From Apus apus (lineage: Eukaryota; Chordata; Aves; Apodiformes; Apodidae), in the NCBI RefSeq assembly GCF_020740795.1, contig NC_067282.1:143826858-143890857 (forward strand): DNA of 64,000 nt, given 5' to 3'. Below the pieces are notes generated by a model. That model was not told the DNA's origin. It made no database searches and saw nothing but the letters and a program-made list of their open reading frames with translations. The first letter of the stretch is position 1, and the number at the start of each line of letters is the position of its first letter. This document shows positions 19,217-32,572 of the stretch, in pieces. Made by a program: the position numbers and the translations under genes.

Positions 19217-22200
19217 ATCAAATGACTTCTTAGAAATCTCTGAGATAGTGTATCTTGCAATCATCCCTCCCTTCGCAATCCACTAATTAATTCAGTTACA
19301 GAGCTCATTTTTGCCAGTTATCCCTTATTCATGTTTCCTGTATTTCTGCTTCCATTTCAGAGGGGTGTTCTGTGGGTGCCTACAGGTGGTGAACCAGCGT
19401 AAAGCTCCAGAACATCAACATGTGCTTTAGGATCCAACACCCCGAGCCACTCCAGCATATTCAGTGGAACCTTGTGACTGCAGCTGCTGTATTTGTACTC
19501 ATTCCCTTCCAGAAGCACATCTCATAGCGATCCCCCTGCCACCTCTTGCCTTGTAATCATTTCTGCTGTGCTCTACAGGGATTTGCTTCTGTCTGTGGCT
19601 TAGGGGTGGAAAACATTTGTTTCCTATGTACCTCTAAGGAATGGTCAGGCCTAACTGTGCAGTGTCTATGGCCATGAAGGCAGGTGTTACTTTCTGTGGT
19701 CCTCATTCCCCCTGCAGTTGCTCTTGGATTAGTCAGCGCATTTGAAGAAAGATTTTTCCTTTAGTGCAATTTTCCACCCTCCCTCACATTATTTTTTAAT
19801 TTCATTTGCTCTTCTTATTTTTCAATATATCTATTTTCTTTTTATCCTGTCATCATTTTCAATTGAAAATTAACCAGTTCCCTCTTTCATTGGTCTCTCT
19901 CAGTCCAGGGGTACTGCTGCTTGTGTCTCCCCTTCCTTCTCTCCTTTTTCCTTGCAGCACTATATCACTTCATTGTTTCTTATTCATGGACCTGAATGGT
20001 CCTTTTTGTATGTCCTCTGATAGGTGATAGGTGCGTGCTTGTTCTTAATTTGTCTTTGTGCTACATTGATCATGTTTTAGACTTAAATTTGATTTCCATC
20101 CTTGAAACACCAGATTAATTAATGTGGAATATGCTTTCATATTTTTCCAGGCTAAATAATTTTGCTCTAAATGGGCCAAGGGACTTGCAGACTGTGGTGC
20201 TGACAGCTGCATTTGTCCTTGCTTTTAGATTCTCTCAACTGCAGCTTCAACACAGGGATTTTCTAGGATGACCCCAAACCCAGAATCAACTGTGAAAATC
20301 CTCTTGATTTTTAAAATATCAATGTGAGAATGCTATTAATTGTGGCCTGGTAGTTTATAGCAATTATTCCTTTTACACCGCCTCTTTAGAATAAGGACAT
20401 TAAAGTGTTTTACATGGGATTAAATTGAAAAAACCCAGTAAGTTGCAGTTTTCAACCTGTGTCCTCTGACTGTGTTCCCTTTGGAGATGTTAAGAGCACA
20501 ACATCACAAACAAAGTGGCAAGGCACAGGCCATGGTAGTACTTGGTGCTCAGGTTGAAGCACATGTTGCTAAGACTGGGCATGTATTTCCCTCACACATG
20601 GTACATACAAGTCTTGGAAAAACCTCTGTTCTTCCTGTCACCCTTTCCCTCTGTTATCTGGTATGAAAGCATGTGTGGGCTGCCTGCTTAGTATGGAAAC
20701 TGAGAAGGCACCATCGGAAAGACGATTTTGATACAGGATAGCACAGTAGTGTGTGTGTGCATGTGTGCAGCAAGGTCTTGAGCACTGGTTGTAATTTCCA
20801 AGGATGTGCCACTCATTCTATGATGTAGGTATGACTAAGCCATGCTACAAGGATCCTGGAAGAGCACCTTTACAGAGCTAAATTCTATATGTAAAACCAG
20901 CATGATAGTACCATGAGTCCAGAATCTCTCCATTCTCCACAGTCATGCACAAGCTTAATTTTAAAAGAAGGTAGAGAAACTCTTAAAAAGTAAGTTGTGC
21001 ATCTCACATTTTAACTGCAACAGCTTCCCCTGGGTAATGCATAAACCCATGCAATTATCAGAATCATAATCCCCACTTTAGTTGCATCCCACTCTAATGT
21101 GTTCAGTGCATGGCCACCACTCCTTGCAAAGATGGAGGAAGAACTTGTGTAGAAGTTTGCGAAGAATTCTAGGCTTCTGGAAGGAATAATTTTCTTCCAG
21201 CCAACATTGCTAGACTACATCTAACTCATTTCATAACAGTAGAACTTACCTACAAGAGGTGATGTTTGTACATGTCAGACATTGGCCTTTTTAATCACTG
21301 AATTATATATACTTTCATGTGTATGAATATAATGTATACTTTTTTAAAAAGCATCATACTATGTTAGTGACACTGGAATGAAAATAGTTACACAATATGT
21401 TATGCACCCAGTATATTTTTTTCCTCCAAGGCTTACAGGGTGGTATCATTTGCTAACAAAGGATTTGCTTGTGGCATTACTGAGAAAATTTCGGTTACTA
21501 TTTCATCACCCTGCCATACTGTAACCATCAAATTATTTGTGCTAAGGACCATTCACTGTAAAGACTAAGCCAAAGCCTAGGGTGATCTCTCTTGGCTGTA
21601 TTATGGAATACCAGTATTATAACGAGGGAAGGTAGGGGGACTTAATCCTACAAGAAGACAGACTAAGTCTGAGACAAAGAAATGTGTGGATACAGTTAAA
21701 GATCAGTAAGGTGCTTTGCCTTGTATCTGATCATCTTCCTATAAATCCAGAAACAATTTAGCTCAGCCTTGTAAGCAGATTATTTTTACTGGCATTTTGT
21801 AGCATCTGCACAAAACATAGGGAATGAACAGTAAAGGCTTAGCCTTCCATGTGGTAAGTGGCATAGCAACGAAGGGATAATTATTTTCATGACAATGTAC
21901 TCGGATACATAATGTAGATTAGAACAAGAACTATCAAAAGCTAATAAGGAGTATAAGAGTACTGTTTTTCCCAGTTGAGTTTTTCCCAGTTTTTTCCAAG
22001 GTTGTTACCTTTACTCTGGCTTTCTAGTTTTGGATTGTTGATGGTGCTGACACTGAAGAGAAGGAGGAAGCCATTCTCTTTCACACCGTATAACGTGAAA
22101 GCTGAAGCTCCCTCTGCTTGCCAGTGCAGGTATATAAGGCTCTTGGTGGTTCGAAAGCAATTACTTGGAGAATTCAGAGCACTGCTATATGAAATCAAAG

Positions 22201-22483
22201 TAAATATAACAGGCTAGTATGAAAGGCCTCTGTGGAGAACAGTGAGAGCCCACCAGTTCTCTGGACAGTAATTGATGTCACTGACAGTAATAGACACCTC
22301 TCCACCTGTTTTCCTCATCATTGAGAGAAGGTCAGTTTCTCTGGGTCCATGGATTCTTTGCCTTTCCTTATTCTCAAGTAGATGTGGACATAATCAAATT
22401 CAACTACTACATTATTGTGGCATCTAATTATCAAAATAAGGTAACATATCCTGCAAACCACAATAGTCTCTCTATCAGTAGTG
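19217..22483. other. Intergenic sequence downstream of the CDADC1-like gene
   Basis: No coding exon, RNA gene or clear mobile element is recognised. It may include the 3' UTR of the upstream gene. Open frames here are short and without family motifs. Confidence 0.5.
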
Positions 22484-23449
22484 TCCCCCAGGTGTCAATA
22501 CTCGGTCTGATGTTGTTCAACATATTCATCAATGACCTGGATGAGGGGACAGAGTGTATCCTCAGCAAGTTCGCTGATGATACCAAACTGGGAGGGGTGG
22601 CTGACACTCCAGGGGGCTGTGCTGCCATCCAGCATGACCTGGACAGGCTGGAGAGCTGGGCAGACTGGAACCTGATGAGATTCTACAAGGACAAGTGTAG
22701 GGTTATGAATGTGGTGAGGAAGAACCCCATGCATCAATAGAGGTTAAGGGTGGAGTTGCTGGAAAGCCGTTCTGAGGAGAAGGATCTGGGAGTCCTGGCA
22801 GATAGCAACTTATCCATGAGTCAGCAATGTGCTCTTGTCAAGAAGGCCAATGTAATTCTGGAGTGCATAAGGTACAGTGTGGCCAGTTGGTTGACAGAGG
22901 TCATTCCCCCCCTCTACTCTGCCCTGGTGAGGCCACATCTGGAATGCTGTGTCCAGTTCTGGGCTCCCCAGTTCAAGAGAGACAGGGAGCTACTGGAGAG
23001 AGTCTAGTGGAGGGCAACAAAGATGACTGGGGGACTGGAACACCTTCCTTACAAAGGAAGGCTGAGAGAGGTGGGACTCTTTAGCCTGGAGTTGAGAAGG
23101 CTGAAGGGAGACCTTATTAATACCTATAAGTATCTAAAGGGTGGGTGCAGGGAGGTTGGAGCCAGACTCTTTTCAGTAGTTCCCAGTGACAGGACAAGGG
23201 GCAATGGGCACAAGCTGGAACACAGGAAGCTCCCTTTCAATATGAGGAAAATCTTCTTAACTGTGAGGGTGACAGAGCAATGGAACAGGCTGCCCAGGGA
23301 GGTTGTGGAGTCTCCTTCTCTGGAGATATTCAAGGCCTGCCTGGATGCAGTCCTTAGTAATGTAGTCTGGGTGATCCAGCTTTAGCAGGAGAGTTGGACT
23401 AGGTGACCTCTAGAGGTCCCTTGCAGCTCTACCAATTCTGTGAGTCCGT
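22484..23449 (+). mobile_element. CR1 LINE, ~970 bp 3' part
   Basis: One of the better preserved CR1 pieces in the window. It includes FADDTKLGG (the RT active-site D-D region), [20 protein letters not shown] and [13 protein letters not shown], then ESPSLEIFK and the tail 'ctaggtgacctctagaggtcccttgcagctc'. It is 5' truncated inside the RT and carries stop codons and frame shifts. It is a retrotransposon remnant, not a host gene. Confidence 0.95.
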
Positions 23450-23756
23450 GAACAGCATTTTAAACCACCCAGAGACCTTGGAAACTATTATAAGAATTTC
23501 CCAGAAGCTATTATTTTTGAAGCTAGTTATAGTGGCAACATTGTATTTTGTGTCCCACTAGCAGGAGTGGCAGGCTGAAGGAGGACTGCACAGCTGGCAA
23601 GTCACAACGGGGGTAGTTACTTTAGTTTTCACTTCATGCTTAAGTTGTCACCTAGTATTTAATTCATATTCTTCTTGCAGAGGCCAGTCTAATTCCATTG
23701 AAAAGTATCATCATTTGTTGTTACCAAATATAAAATTCTGCTTTGGTTTATGTCAG

Positions 23757-24113
23757 CATAGAGAAGGCTCCAATATATTTGCCTTCCAGTATCTGAAGGG
23801 GGCCTACAGAATAGTTAGGGAAGGACTTTTTACAAGAATGTGTAGTGATAGGATGAGGGGTAATGGTTTTAAGATGGAAGAGGGTAGATTTAGGTTAGAG
23901 ATCAGGAGAAAATTCTTTAGTGTGAGGGTGGTGAGACACTGGAACAGGCTGCCTAGAGAAGCTGTGGAAGCTTTATCCCTGGAAGCATTCAAGTCCAGGT
24001 TGGCTGGGACTCAGAGCAACCTGGTCTAGTGGAAAGTGTCCCCGCCTATACAGGAGGGTTGGAGCTAGGTGATCTTTAAGGTCCCTTCCAACCCAAATCA
24101 TTCTATGTGTCTA
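23757..24113 (+). mobile_element. CR1 LINE 3' end
   Basis: Runs from 'gagaaggctccaatata...ccttccagtatctgaaggggg' to 'ggagctaggtgatctttaaggtcccttccaaccc' and 'attctatgtgtct'. It has a readable stretch RNGFKMEEGRFRLEIRRKFF. It lies about 300 bp after the preceding CR1 in the same orientation and is a separate 3' end. Confidence 0.93.
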
Positions 24114-24365
24114 TTATTCTCTGCTTTATTAGCTTGTTATACTTTACAAGGAATACCTTCTCTCCTTTCCTCCCGATAAAATGAAGTTATACGTGCATTA
24201 GCCACGAGGTGGCAATACAAGAGCTTGATATGATACATCTCGCTGGTGTTCGTAGCATTCACGCAGGTTAGGATTTGCAGTATTAGCTAAGTAAATATTT
24301 TTGCTGTCTTACTGCACAGTTTGACTATGCCAGCGTGTGATATGTGCTCCGTATTATCATAGCTG

Positions 24366-24437
24366 GGGGGCTGGAACTAGATGATCTTTAAGGTCCCTTC
24401 CAGCCTTAACAATTCTATGATTCCATGATTCTATTTG
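24366..24437 (+). mobile_element. Short CR1 3' tail
   Basis: 'ggggctggaactagatgatctttaaggtcccttccagcc' followed by 'attctatgattccatgattctat'. Only the last ~70 bp of a CR1 is present. Confidence 0.9.
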
Positions 24438-25705
24438 CATAATTGACTTCATGAAAAAGCCAAGGAAGATTAAGCTGATCTCCTGGATCAATAATTTTTG
24501 CCTTTTATGTTGCTAATCATTGTTATCTGTATTTAAGTGGCTCAGTAGTGAATGAGAGATGTTATGCTAGGAACTCAGCTGCTGTTAAAAGCAAAATAAC
24601 TTAGTAAGAGGGATGTACCGGTGAACATACAACTGTCCTACTGTGAGTCCTCTCCTGCCTTTAAATCTTGACCTTCCTGAGGTACAAAAGGACCTTGGCA
24701 TCTCGTATGTGTGGATTTCCTGAAGATCTGATTGCTTCAATCCCCTAAATACTGCTTCTGTCAAACAGTTTTTTGATTCACTGTTCAGCATGGCTGATCC
24801 TTGTAATCCTGCATTATCAGAGCATTCAACAGTGAATCAAAAGTGATGTCAGTTGGAAATAGTTAATTTCCAACCTTTATAATAATTTTTTGTAATGAAA
24901 AGTATGTGTGTCATTTGCAGGCATAGGGAAAGCAGTGATATCTCTGTCTTCCAAAGTTAATTTCAAGGACTAGTTCTCCACGCACCGGAATGGAGAAAGT
25001 ATTTTAAGACATTTTCTATTTTGATGCTACTTCTTTCAGTAAAAGTGAAAAGCTGTAGCTTTTCACCCAGGAGGTGTGTTTGTTTGTTTGTTTTTCTAAT
25101 ACAAATAAGATAGACTAAAAAAACCTGTAGCATAAGAAACAGATTGTGGTGTTGGCAGATGTCTTACGTCACTCTATTCACCACATTATTTATGTGGACA
25201 TGGGGAAATTATTATAGATGCTCATTTTATGTTATTTCACACAAAAGTGATAACAGCCTGCTGCTGTCTTCTCTTGAAATGGTACCAGTTCCCTTCTGAG
25301 CACTTTATGAGAAATCTTATTTTCATTAGGCAACACATTGTGAAGTCAGTGTGTTAGCATATGCGTCTTTCAAATACACACAAATGTGTGGCTTAGTAAA
25401 TAAATAGCAATGTAAAGGAGAGGAACACAGTAAGAAGCCTTGAAAAGATAAATAATTTTTGAGATGTGAATGTCTATCAGAAGGATTTGAGAGGACACTC
25501 TGCCTGTGAGCTGGGTGTTCAGGCTGACAGACCTGCTGTGGCCATGCATGCTGAGACTGCCATGTATTTTGAATAACTTATAGCTACTTCTGCAAGCCCA
25601 TTGATGGCCCATGACAGTTCAAACACCTTCCCAGGCCAGGGGTGCAGGCATACATGTGTCTTTGTCCTTTCAGAATTCAAGGTTCACAATTTCTAAGGCT
25701 TGCTG
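24438..25705. other. Intergenic, nothing recognised
   Basis: AT-rich unique-looking DNA with a small (GTTT)n run near 25078. No gene is supported. Confidence 0.5.
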
Positions 25706-26076
25706 GCCTCTTCTCCCAAGTGAATAATGACAGGACCAGAGGAAATGGTCTGAAGTTGTGGCAGGGGAGGTTTAGATTGGGTATTAGGAAGAATTGCTTT
25801 ACTGAAAGAGTGGTCAGGCACTGAAACAGCCTGCCCAGGGAGGTGGTGGAGTCACCATTCTTGGATGTAATCAGGAAATGTGTAGATGAGGAACTACAAG
25901 GCATGCTCTAGTGGCCAAGATTGTAGGATGTGTGTTTGTGGTTTTTTTTACGGTGTGTGGGGTTTTAGGGGGGGCATTTGTTTGTTCATTTGCTTTTTTT
26001 TTTTTTTTTTTTAATGGTTGGACTTGGTGATCTCAGAGGTTCTTTCCAACCATGGCTATTCTGTGATTCTGTGAAG
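25706..26076 (+). mobile_element. CR1 LINE 3' end with an internal G/T-rich and poly-T expansion
   Basis: CR1 words 'aatgacaggaccagaggaaatgg', 'aggtttagattgggtattaggaag' and 'gaggtggtggagtcacca' are followed by ~85 bp of G/T-rich sequence ending in 19 T (25994-26012). The element then resumes with 'ggttggacttggtgatctcagaggttctttccaacc' and 'attctgtgattctgtga'. Confidence 0.9.
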
Positions 26077-29000
26077 GAAACAGTTGGCTGATCTGCCCTC
26101 TGCGCAACACTGACAGTTAACACAGTCGGGGACCTGTATTTGGCAGGAGCACGTATTTTGAAAGACACCTGGGCTGTGGTGTATCTCTAAGCCTACCTGT
26201 TAACATCAAGCTGCCTGCTTAGACAGTTGATAAACAAACTTTGTCTTCAAAGCTGATAACAGCAGATTTCATCTGGGGAAACATGCCTCAAGCCTCTTCT
26301 GTTTCTGGAGATCATTGACATGCACATGCTAGCTTTCGTGTTTCCATACTGCACAGCCTGCAACCACACAAAGCTCAGCCTGTGCTGCCGGCACGTTACA
26401 TAAAATGAACTTGAAAAGGCTGGCTGGTGTTTGAAGAAATGAACGTGAGCTTTGGGACATGATGTTTGAGGAACTGGGTGGCTACTGCTTTTCTCTTACA
26501 GCTTTCTCTAACTACCTCTGCCAGCTCGTGGGTGGGGTGTTAGATATAAGCCCCAGTGGGAGAGATTTCTTGGAGATCACATATAATTGCAGAAGGCTAA
26601 CTCAGCTCCGTGTCAGTCGTAATCAATAAGATAGTATTTCTAACCACCTAAGTCGTTCTGTAGTGTCAAATTAAGAAGATAATTTATCCATTTATCAATC
26701 CATGGTTTTTGGACATTACCCTGACAACTGTGACTGTCCAGAATAGCGTGTATGCCTGGGAGGGGAGAGTTTAAAAGGCAAGAGAGGAGCAGAAGACGAC
26801 TTGTCTGAAAGTACAGTTACTAAGGAATGAGACTACACAGGATATACTTCAGAAAAATAAAAGCTATTCTTGGAAATACCTAGTGTTCTCAATTGTAAAT
26901 TCTCCTCTGTGAATGAGCATTTTTATTGTATTTCTTCCTGTAGCAGCCAATTTTTTCCTCACTAAATTTCGGTGCTCACTAGCGTGGGTAGGATATGAAA
27001 AAGGCAGCAAAGAGGAAAGGATCAAGCATTCAGAAGCAGCCACAGAAAGCTTTAGTGAGATATTTCTGTTTGTCTTGCTGGGAACAACCCAGAAATATTT
27101 TTCTGGAATCTCAAAAATCATCCTGGACTGTACCAAGGTGTTTCAGTGGGGTTTGGGGCAATGGCAGTGAAGTGCTCTCCAGGATCTGTTCAGAGCAGCA
27201 AATTTCATTCAACTTATGTTCCTCCAGTCACCTATCTGTTCTGCATTTGTTGTGCTGAGCATCAGCTTTCAATGAAGCCAGTAGATACATTTTAATTGAC
27301 CTTAAATAGCAACATATATATAAAAAAAAGTTCATGCTGAAACTTAGTTTGTGTTTATCTGATATCAGAAGATGTCATGCTGCTTTGACTCAACACATTA
27401 AAATATACAGTGATCTGGGGTGAGAATATCTTCTTTAAGATATAGTATAGATGATAAAATTTTCCTTACTCTCTCCAACCTCCCTTGCTTTTACATTTCA
27501 AAATGTCATTTTCAAACTCCAAGCAAACTAGGATTTTCAAACTGATTAAACTTTATCAGTAGCATGTCTCCATATTTCCATGAGACACTGGAACATTTTG
27601 CAGCACTTGGCATTTGTATGTAAATTGACTCTTACTAGATAGTTTGTATTTCTTGTGTGCATCTTGACATGGATGCAGAACAGTTGTTTTATCGCATATT
27701 TCTCTCTCTGATTTAAGGTATTCAGTATATATTTAAACCAAAGAGCAGGAATCTGGTGATCACTTAAGTGAGTGATGAAATATGATTTTCCTGATATAGA
27801 CAACAGTGTCTCGTTCTAGGTTGGTCATTATTTTCCTTATACATTCTGTATATATGTGTGTGTATATATATATATAGTACATTAATAGCTGTCTTTGATG
27901 TTCAGAGATTATTAATTTGATGGGTTTGTGGTTTTGAAGCTAATCATTTACGTTCCTGCTCGACTCCCGGAAGGGGGATGTGCGGTCTTTCTTCCTGGGA
28001 ATTGCTAGTCAATGTGCTCTGTTCAGACTACTCATACCCTGTGTATTGCTATGTGATAAGGGGAAATTACAGAGTGGGAACCTACCTGCAATCTTCTAGG
28101 CCTGTGGGACTTCCCCTAATGTTGCAAAATTCTCCATGTACATGATAAGGCAAGCTGCAAATACTGATGAAAGAAGGAGAAAAATGCTCATTTTTCGCAA
28201 GGGAAGGGAATTACCAGCTGGAACCCCTTATGAATCTACGTTAAGCCCAGTGCTGTTTGAAATACCTACAAACATAGAAAAGTAGGTGGTTAGTGAATGG
28301 CTGATGATGAGATGATATCAGCTCCCAAAGACATATCAGGATGCTCTAATCTAATAATGTTTAGAGATTTGCTGTGTAACAAGATGAATCTGGTCTGCTT
28401 GCCAGACATCGTGGAGAGATCAGAATGAGGGCTGAATGGAACTCAGGGGGAGGAGAAACCTTAAACTTAATATTTTTACTAGGTTTCTAAGAAAAAATAT
28501 CTGCTTCAAAAGCAGGATCCACTGGAAAACCTTCTGTTACCACAAATATTTTCTTACAAGGCCCAGTTGCAAACAAGGAAAATAAAGATTGTCTGTGCCC
28601 AGATGCATTTATAGTTTAAATACAAAGTGAAACAGTATTTGCTACAAACAGACACAGAATATGAAGAAACAATGGGAAATTATGGACAGCCATAATCTAA
28701 ATTGTAGCATCACAGGAAATATATTCGGGCTAATAAATGTGTGTCTTTGCAGTTTCATTTTTGTTTCGAGACACATGCCAGTGTTTTTGCAATAATAGGC
28801 CAAGAAGTAGATGAGTGTTTTGCACAATGCAGGGTTTTGTGGTGGGTTTTTTTGAGTACAAATAGAACGTCTAACTGCTCTTATCAGCTGAGGCTTAAGA
28901 AATCCTTTGAATTCCTGTTGCACATCTGTGTGTTTATGTCAGAAACCTCAAGTATGAGAAAACTGAAATAAGTGATTTTTTTTTGCCTGCCCTCCCAGTA

Positions 29001-30529
29001 AAATGAAGTTCTATGTAATTAACAGGTTTGCAGTAGCGTATAGGTATCCACCAGAAAAAAAAAATTACAACAGGTATTAACTGGGGACATGTAGAACCTC
29101 ACCTTTGAGAGATCTAGGTACTATGTGGGAGGAAGGTGTGTGTCTATCATCAGACGAAATAGATAGGTTTGCTCTCTCCTGGAGATCTGCCCCTTTCTGC
29201 CTCAGAGCAAGTCACCAGCTGTCTCACTTTTACCTAAAAATACATTTCTCACCTAGGATGTTGGCTTGAGGCTGAAACTACTCAGATGAGGTATCAAAGA
29301 GATATTTGGTGAGTCTGGTAACACTGGGCTTGTGAATAAACCCAGGGGAAGTGCAGACGGTGTGTTGTGCTCTGCTTGTCTAGTGTGAGGTCAGGGAGCC
29401 TCCTGGTATGATGGAGGAGAGAAGCCTAGCCTTTCTCTTTTGGGTTAGGTGCAAAGACGAAATTGTGATATCTTTTGATGTTTCTAGATCCATAAGGGAA
29501 GACATGAATATGTTGTGAAGTTTCACTGGTAAAAGCATTGTGTAGCCAATGGACTTTTCTATGTCCAGGGCAGGCAGCATCTCAGCAGTAATTTGCAGAA
29601 ATAAAATTCAGATGCATGTAAGTGGGTCTTAATTAAGACCCTTGACGTAAGAGTCAAGGCATCACACTAGGTAATTCTGTGTGTGCCTCCCACTTTTAGG
29701 AGCCCTTCCAGCCCCCGAAGGCACTCTCAGCCCTCACTGTCCTGCCCAGCCTCCCCACGGGCCTCCCTACCCTAACTGAGGTCCAGGGCGTGGTTTCAGC
29801 TCAGCCCACCCTTGCTGTATTACACTGGTGCCTCCGCTCAACCCTGTCTCCAGTCTCAGCTCTTTTTGCTCCTTATAGGATCCACTGGCTCACCCCTGGG
29901 TGGATCCAATGAGGCTGAGCCCCTTGATGAGTTCTGTTGATTGAGGAGTTGCCTTCAGCCCCCTGCTTGTCCTCTTCCTGGTACAGCTCCCCAAAGTGCT
30001 GGGCAGCCCGTATGGCATTACAGGGTATGGATGGGCAAGGCAGGTCCATCAGTGAAATGCAGGATGTTTAGGGATGCTGAGTGTCTCAGAAAGTTTTCTT
30101 TCCTGGGTTGCCTGAAAAGTGTCTAGCTTCTTTTGCAGCTGTTGGTGTGAACCCATTCCTAAATCTCACTCCTAGCCCTTGAGCTGCAGGGATTTCCCAC
30201 CTCCCTGAAGCTCACCACAAGGTGAACTTCATTTTAGCTGGAGCTATTAATACTGCAAGGACACATCAACACTGTTATGTGATACTGGTAAACACTGATA
30301 GCCCAGAACCATAATGTTTTTACGATGCAGTGGGTTTTGCTGGCTGTGAGCTGCAGTGAGTGTCTGGGTGAAATGTCTGCTGGCCCAGAAGCCTTGTTTT
30401 AGCTGTGAAGTTATGATGTTGGCCAGACGAAGCCATCAGAGACTGAAAAGCAGCCATAAATACCAGCTTCTCCAAAGTGATTCAACCCATCAATGCTAGG
30501 AGTAAACTCCAGGAAGTGATGGCTGCTAA
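26077..30529. other. Intergenic, with AT microsatellite and C-rich patch
   Basis: No coding exon is recognised. A (TG/TA)n run is at about 27848-27877. A C-rich, CT-rich patch at about 29690-29940 stands out from the AT-rich surroundings, but I cannot assign it. TTAAGACC and its near-inverse occur near 29625-29650, without a clear larger palindrome. Confidence 0.45.
27848..27877 (+). repeat. (TA/TG)n microsatellite
   Basis: TATATATGTGTGTGTATATA followed by more TATA. Intergenic simple repeat. Confidence 0.9.
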
Positions 30530-30531
30530 AG

Positions 30532-30655
30532 AGTCATAGAATCATTTTGGTTGGAAAAGACCTTTAAGTTAATCAAGTCCAACCATTAACCTATCACTGC
30601 CAATCCCACCACTTAACCATGTTCCTAAGCACCACGTTAGATCATCCTCATGCTT
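30532..30655 (-). mobile_element. CR1-type 3' end, antisense
   Basis: 'tcatagaatcattttggttggaaaagacctttaagttaatcaagtccaacc' and 'aaccatgttcctaagcacc' are the reverse complement of a CR1 subfamily tail common in bird genomes. Truncated to about 120 bp. Confidence 0.88.
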
Positions 30656-31539
30656 GTTCTCATGATCAGCTGAAAGTATGGCTGTGGTCCCACATGTTTC
30701 CAGAGCTGTAAAGTGATGTGTTTTAGGCCCTTATTTACCTTCCCTTTGCCAATCCAGCGTTATGCAGCAGTGGCAGGTTGGGATATGTCCATGGAAATCA
30801 AAACTCCTTAGTCGTGATTTGGGTACTGGAGACTTAGAAATTTTCTTAACCTGTTGGAACAGATCACGGCAGTGGACAATCCTCCTTATTATTTTGGGGC
30901 TCCAGTGACACAATAGCCAGGGCCTGTATATCCCTGTCTGCAATTGCTTTGTTATCCTTGCAAGTAGGAGAGTGACAGCCCCTCTGCACAATGTATACCT
31001 TAGCATTATGGACTACTAGACGTTATTCTTGGCCATGTACATTGCTTAACTTCAACGTTAAACAAGACAAGCTGTTTTGGAGCCCAGGATAAGTCCTGAC
31101 TGCCAACTAGAAGGAAAGAAGTCCAGGAGCAGCTGTGTAAGCACTCTAATTTTTTGCATGCATGAACCTCAAATAACCCTGAGGAATTCATTATTCAATC
31201 TTTATCATGAGCACGTAAACAAATATGTTTTCTAAAAATAGCAGTTTCATTAACACTGGTAGGTAAAGGAGCCTCTTGGATGTTGTGGTTATGCACAACC
31301 AGTGGATAATTTTAAACATTTATTAGCAATAACCACCATTACTACATAACATTTTAGGTTATATCTGTACAGATATATACGAAAGTTTTATGTTTTTAAA
31401 AATTGTTTATAAAAGAAATATAAACATATATTTACATATACACAAATACAACCCTGTAGTCCTTTTAAAATATGCTGAAGCTCATGTGAAGAAGAAAGAG
31501 CAAAGCACAGGGAGATTAACCCCACTGTTGGAGACTTTG
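30656..31539. other. Intergenic, nothing recognised
   Basis: No supported gene or element. Short AT-rich stretch with TATA/ACATA near 31370-31445. Confidence 0.45.
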
Positions 31540-32213
31540 CCAGCTGGCTTAAACCAGTGCAGCTGGCTCTTTGCTAGAAAAGCTCAAACTCAAGAAGGAA
31601 GCATATGGAGGGTGGAAGCTAGGGCAGGTATCCTGGGAGGATTACAGAGAGGTTGTCCAAGCAACTAGGGATCAGGTTAGGAAAGCCAAATCCCTGCTAG
31701 AATTAAATCTTGCCAGGGATGTTATGAGCAATAAGAAATGCTTCTATAGGTATGTTGGGGAGAAAAGGACAATCAAGGAGAATGTAAGCCGCCTCCTGAA
31801 GGAAACAGGTGAGATTGTAACAAAGGATATTGAGAAGGCTGAGGTCTTCAATGAATTCTTTGCTTCAGTCTTCTCTGGCAAGTGCTTCAGCCTCAACACA
31901 AAGGCCACAATAGGTGAAATCAGGGACTAGGAGAGTGAATTACTCCCCACTGTAGGGGCAGAGCAGGTTTGTGAACATCTAAAGAACCTGAAGGTGCATT
32001 AATCTATGAGACCTGATGGGATTCACCCACGGGTCCTGAGGGAGCTGGTGGATGCGATTGCTAAGCCTCTGTCCATCAGATTTGAGAGGTCGTGGTGGTC
32101 TGGTGGCATTCCTGCTGATTGGAAAAAGGGGAACATGGCCTCTATTTTTAGAAAGGGGAAAAAGGAAGACCTAGGGAACTACAGGCCAATCAATCTCACC
32201 TCTGTGGCACTGG
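31540..32213 (+). mobile_element. CR1 LINE, segment A (upstream of and entering the RT)
   Basis: Reads as CR1 ORF2 in + orientation: LKKEAYGGWKLGQVSWEDYR, VFNEFFASVFSGKC, GIHPRVLRELVDAIAKPL, WKKGNMASIFRKGKKEDLG and NYRPINLTSV. It contains a stop at 31928 and a frame break. It stops abruptly after LTSV, where the sequence switches to the opposite strand. Confidence 0.93.
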
Positions 32214-32572
32214 TCCCAATACTGACCCCCGAGGGACACCACTCGTCACCTGCTCCGTTTGGACATTTAACCATTGACCACAACTTTCTGGGTGTGGCCA
32301 CCCAGCCAATTTCTTATCAGAGCGGTCCACCTGTCAAATCCATGTCTTGTCAGTTTGGAGACCAGGATGTCATGTGGGACAGTGTCAAATGCCCTGCACA
32401 AATCCAGGTAGATTATGTCAGTTGCTCTGCCACCATCTCTGTAGTCTTGCTGTAAAAGGCCACCAAACTGGTGAGGCATGACTTGCCCTTAGTGAAGCCA
32501 TCTTGGCTGCCACTAATCACCTCTTTTTTTTCCATATGTCTTAGCACACTTTCCAGGAGGATACAGGCTGGT
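32214..32572 (-). mobile_element. CR1 LINE, segment B (RT core, inverted)
   Basis: On the - strand this encodes the next part of the same [22 protein letters not shown] and [14 protein letters not shown], ending at the word for SLGVSIGTS. It begins near the word for LLESVLRHM. It fills exactly the gap between segments A and C but in reverse orientation. Confidence 0.92.

Noticed and set aside
22321..23385. Open frames of 85-139 codons as host genes
   Set aside because: They are pieces of CR1 reverse transcriptase and its 3' ORF2 end ([26 protein letters not shown]).
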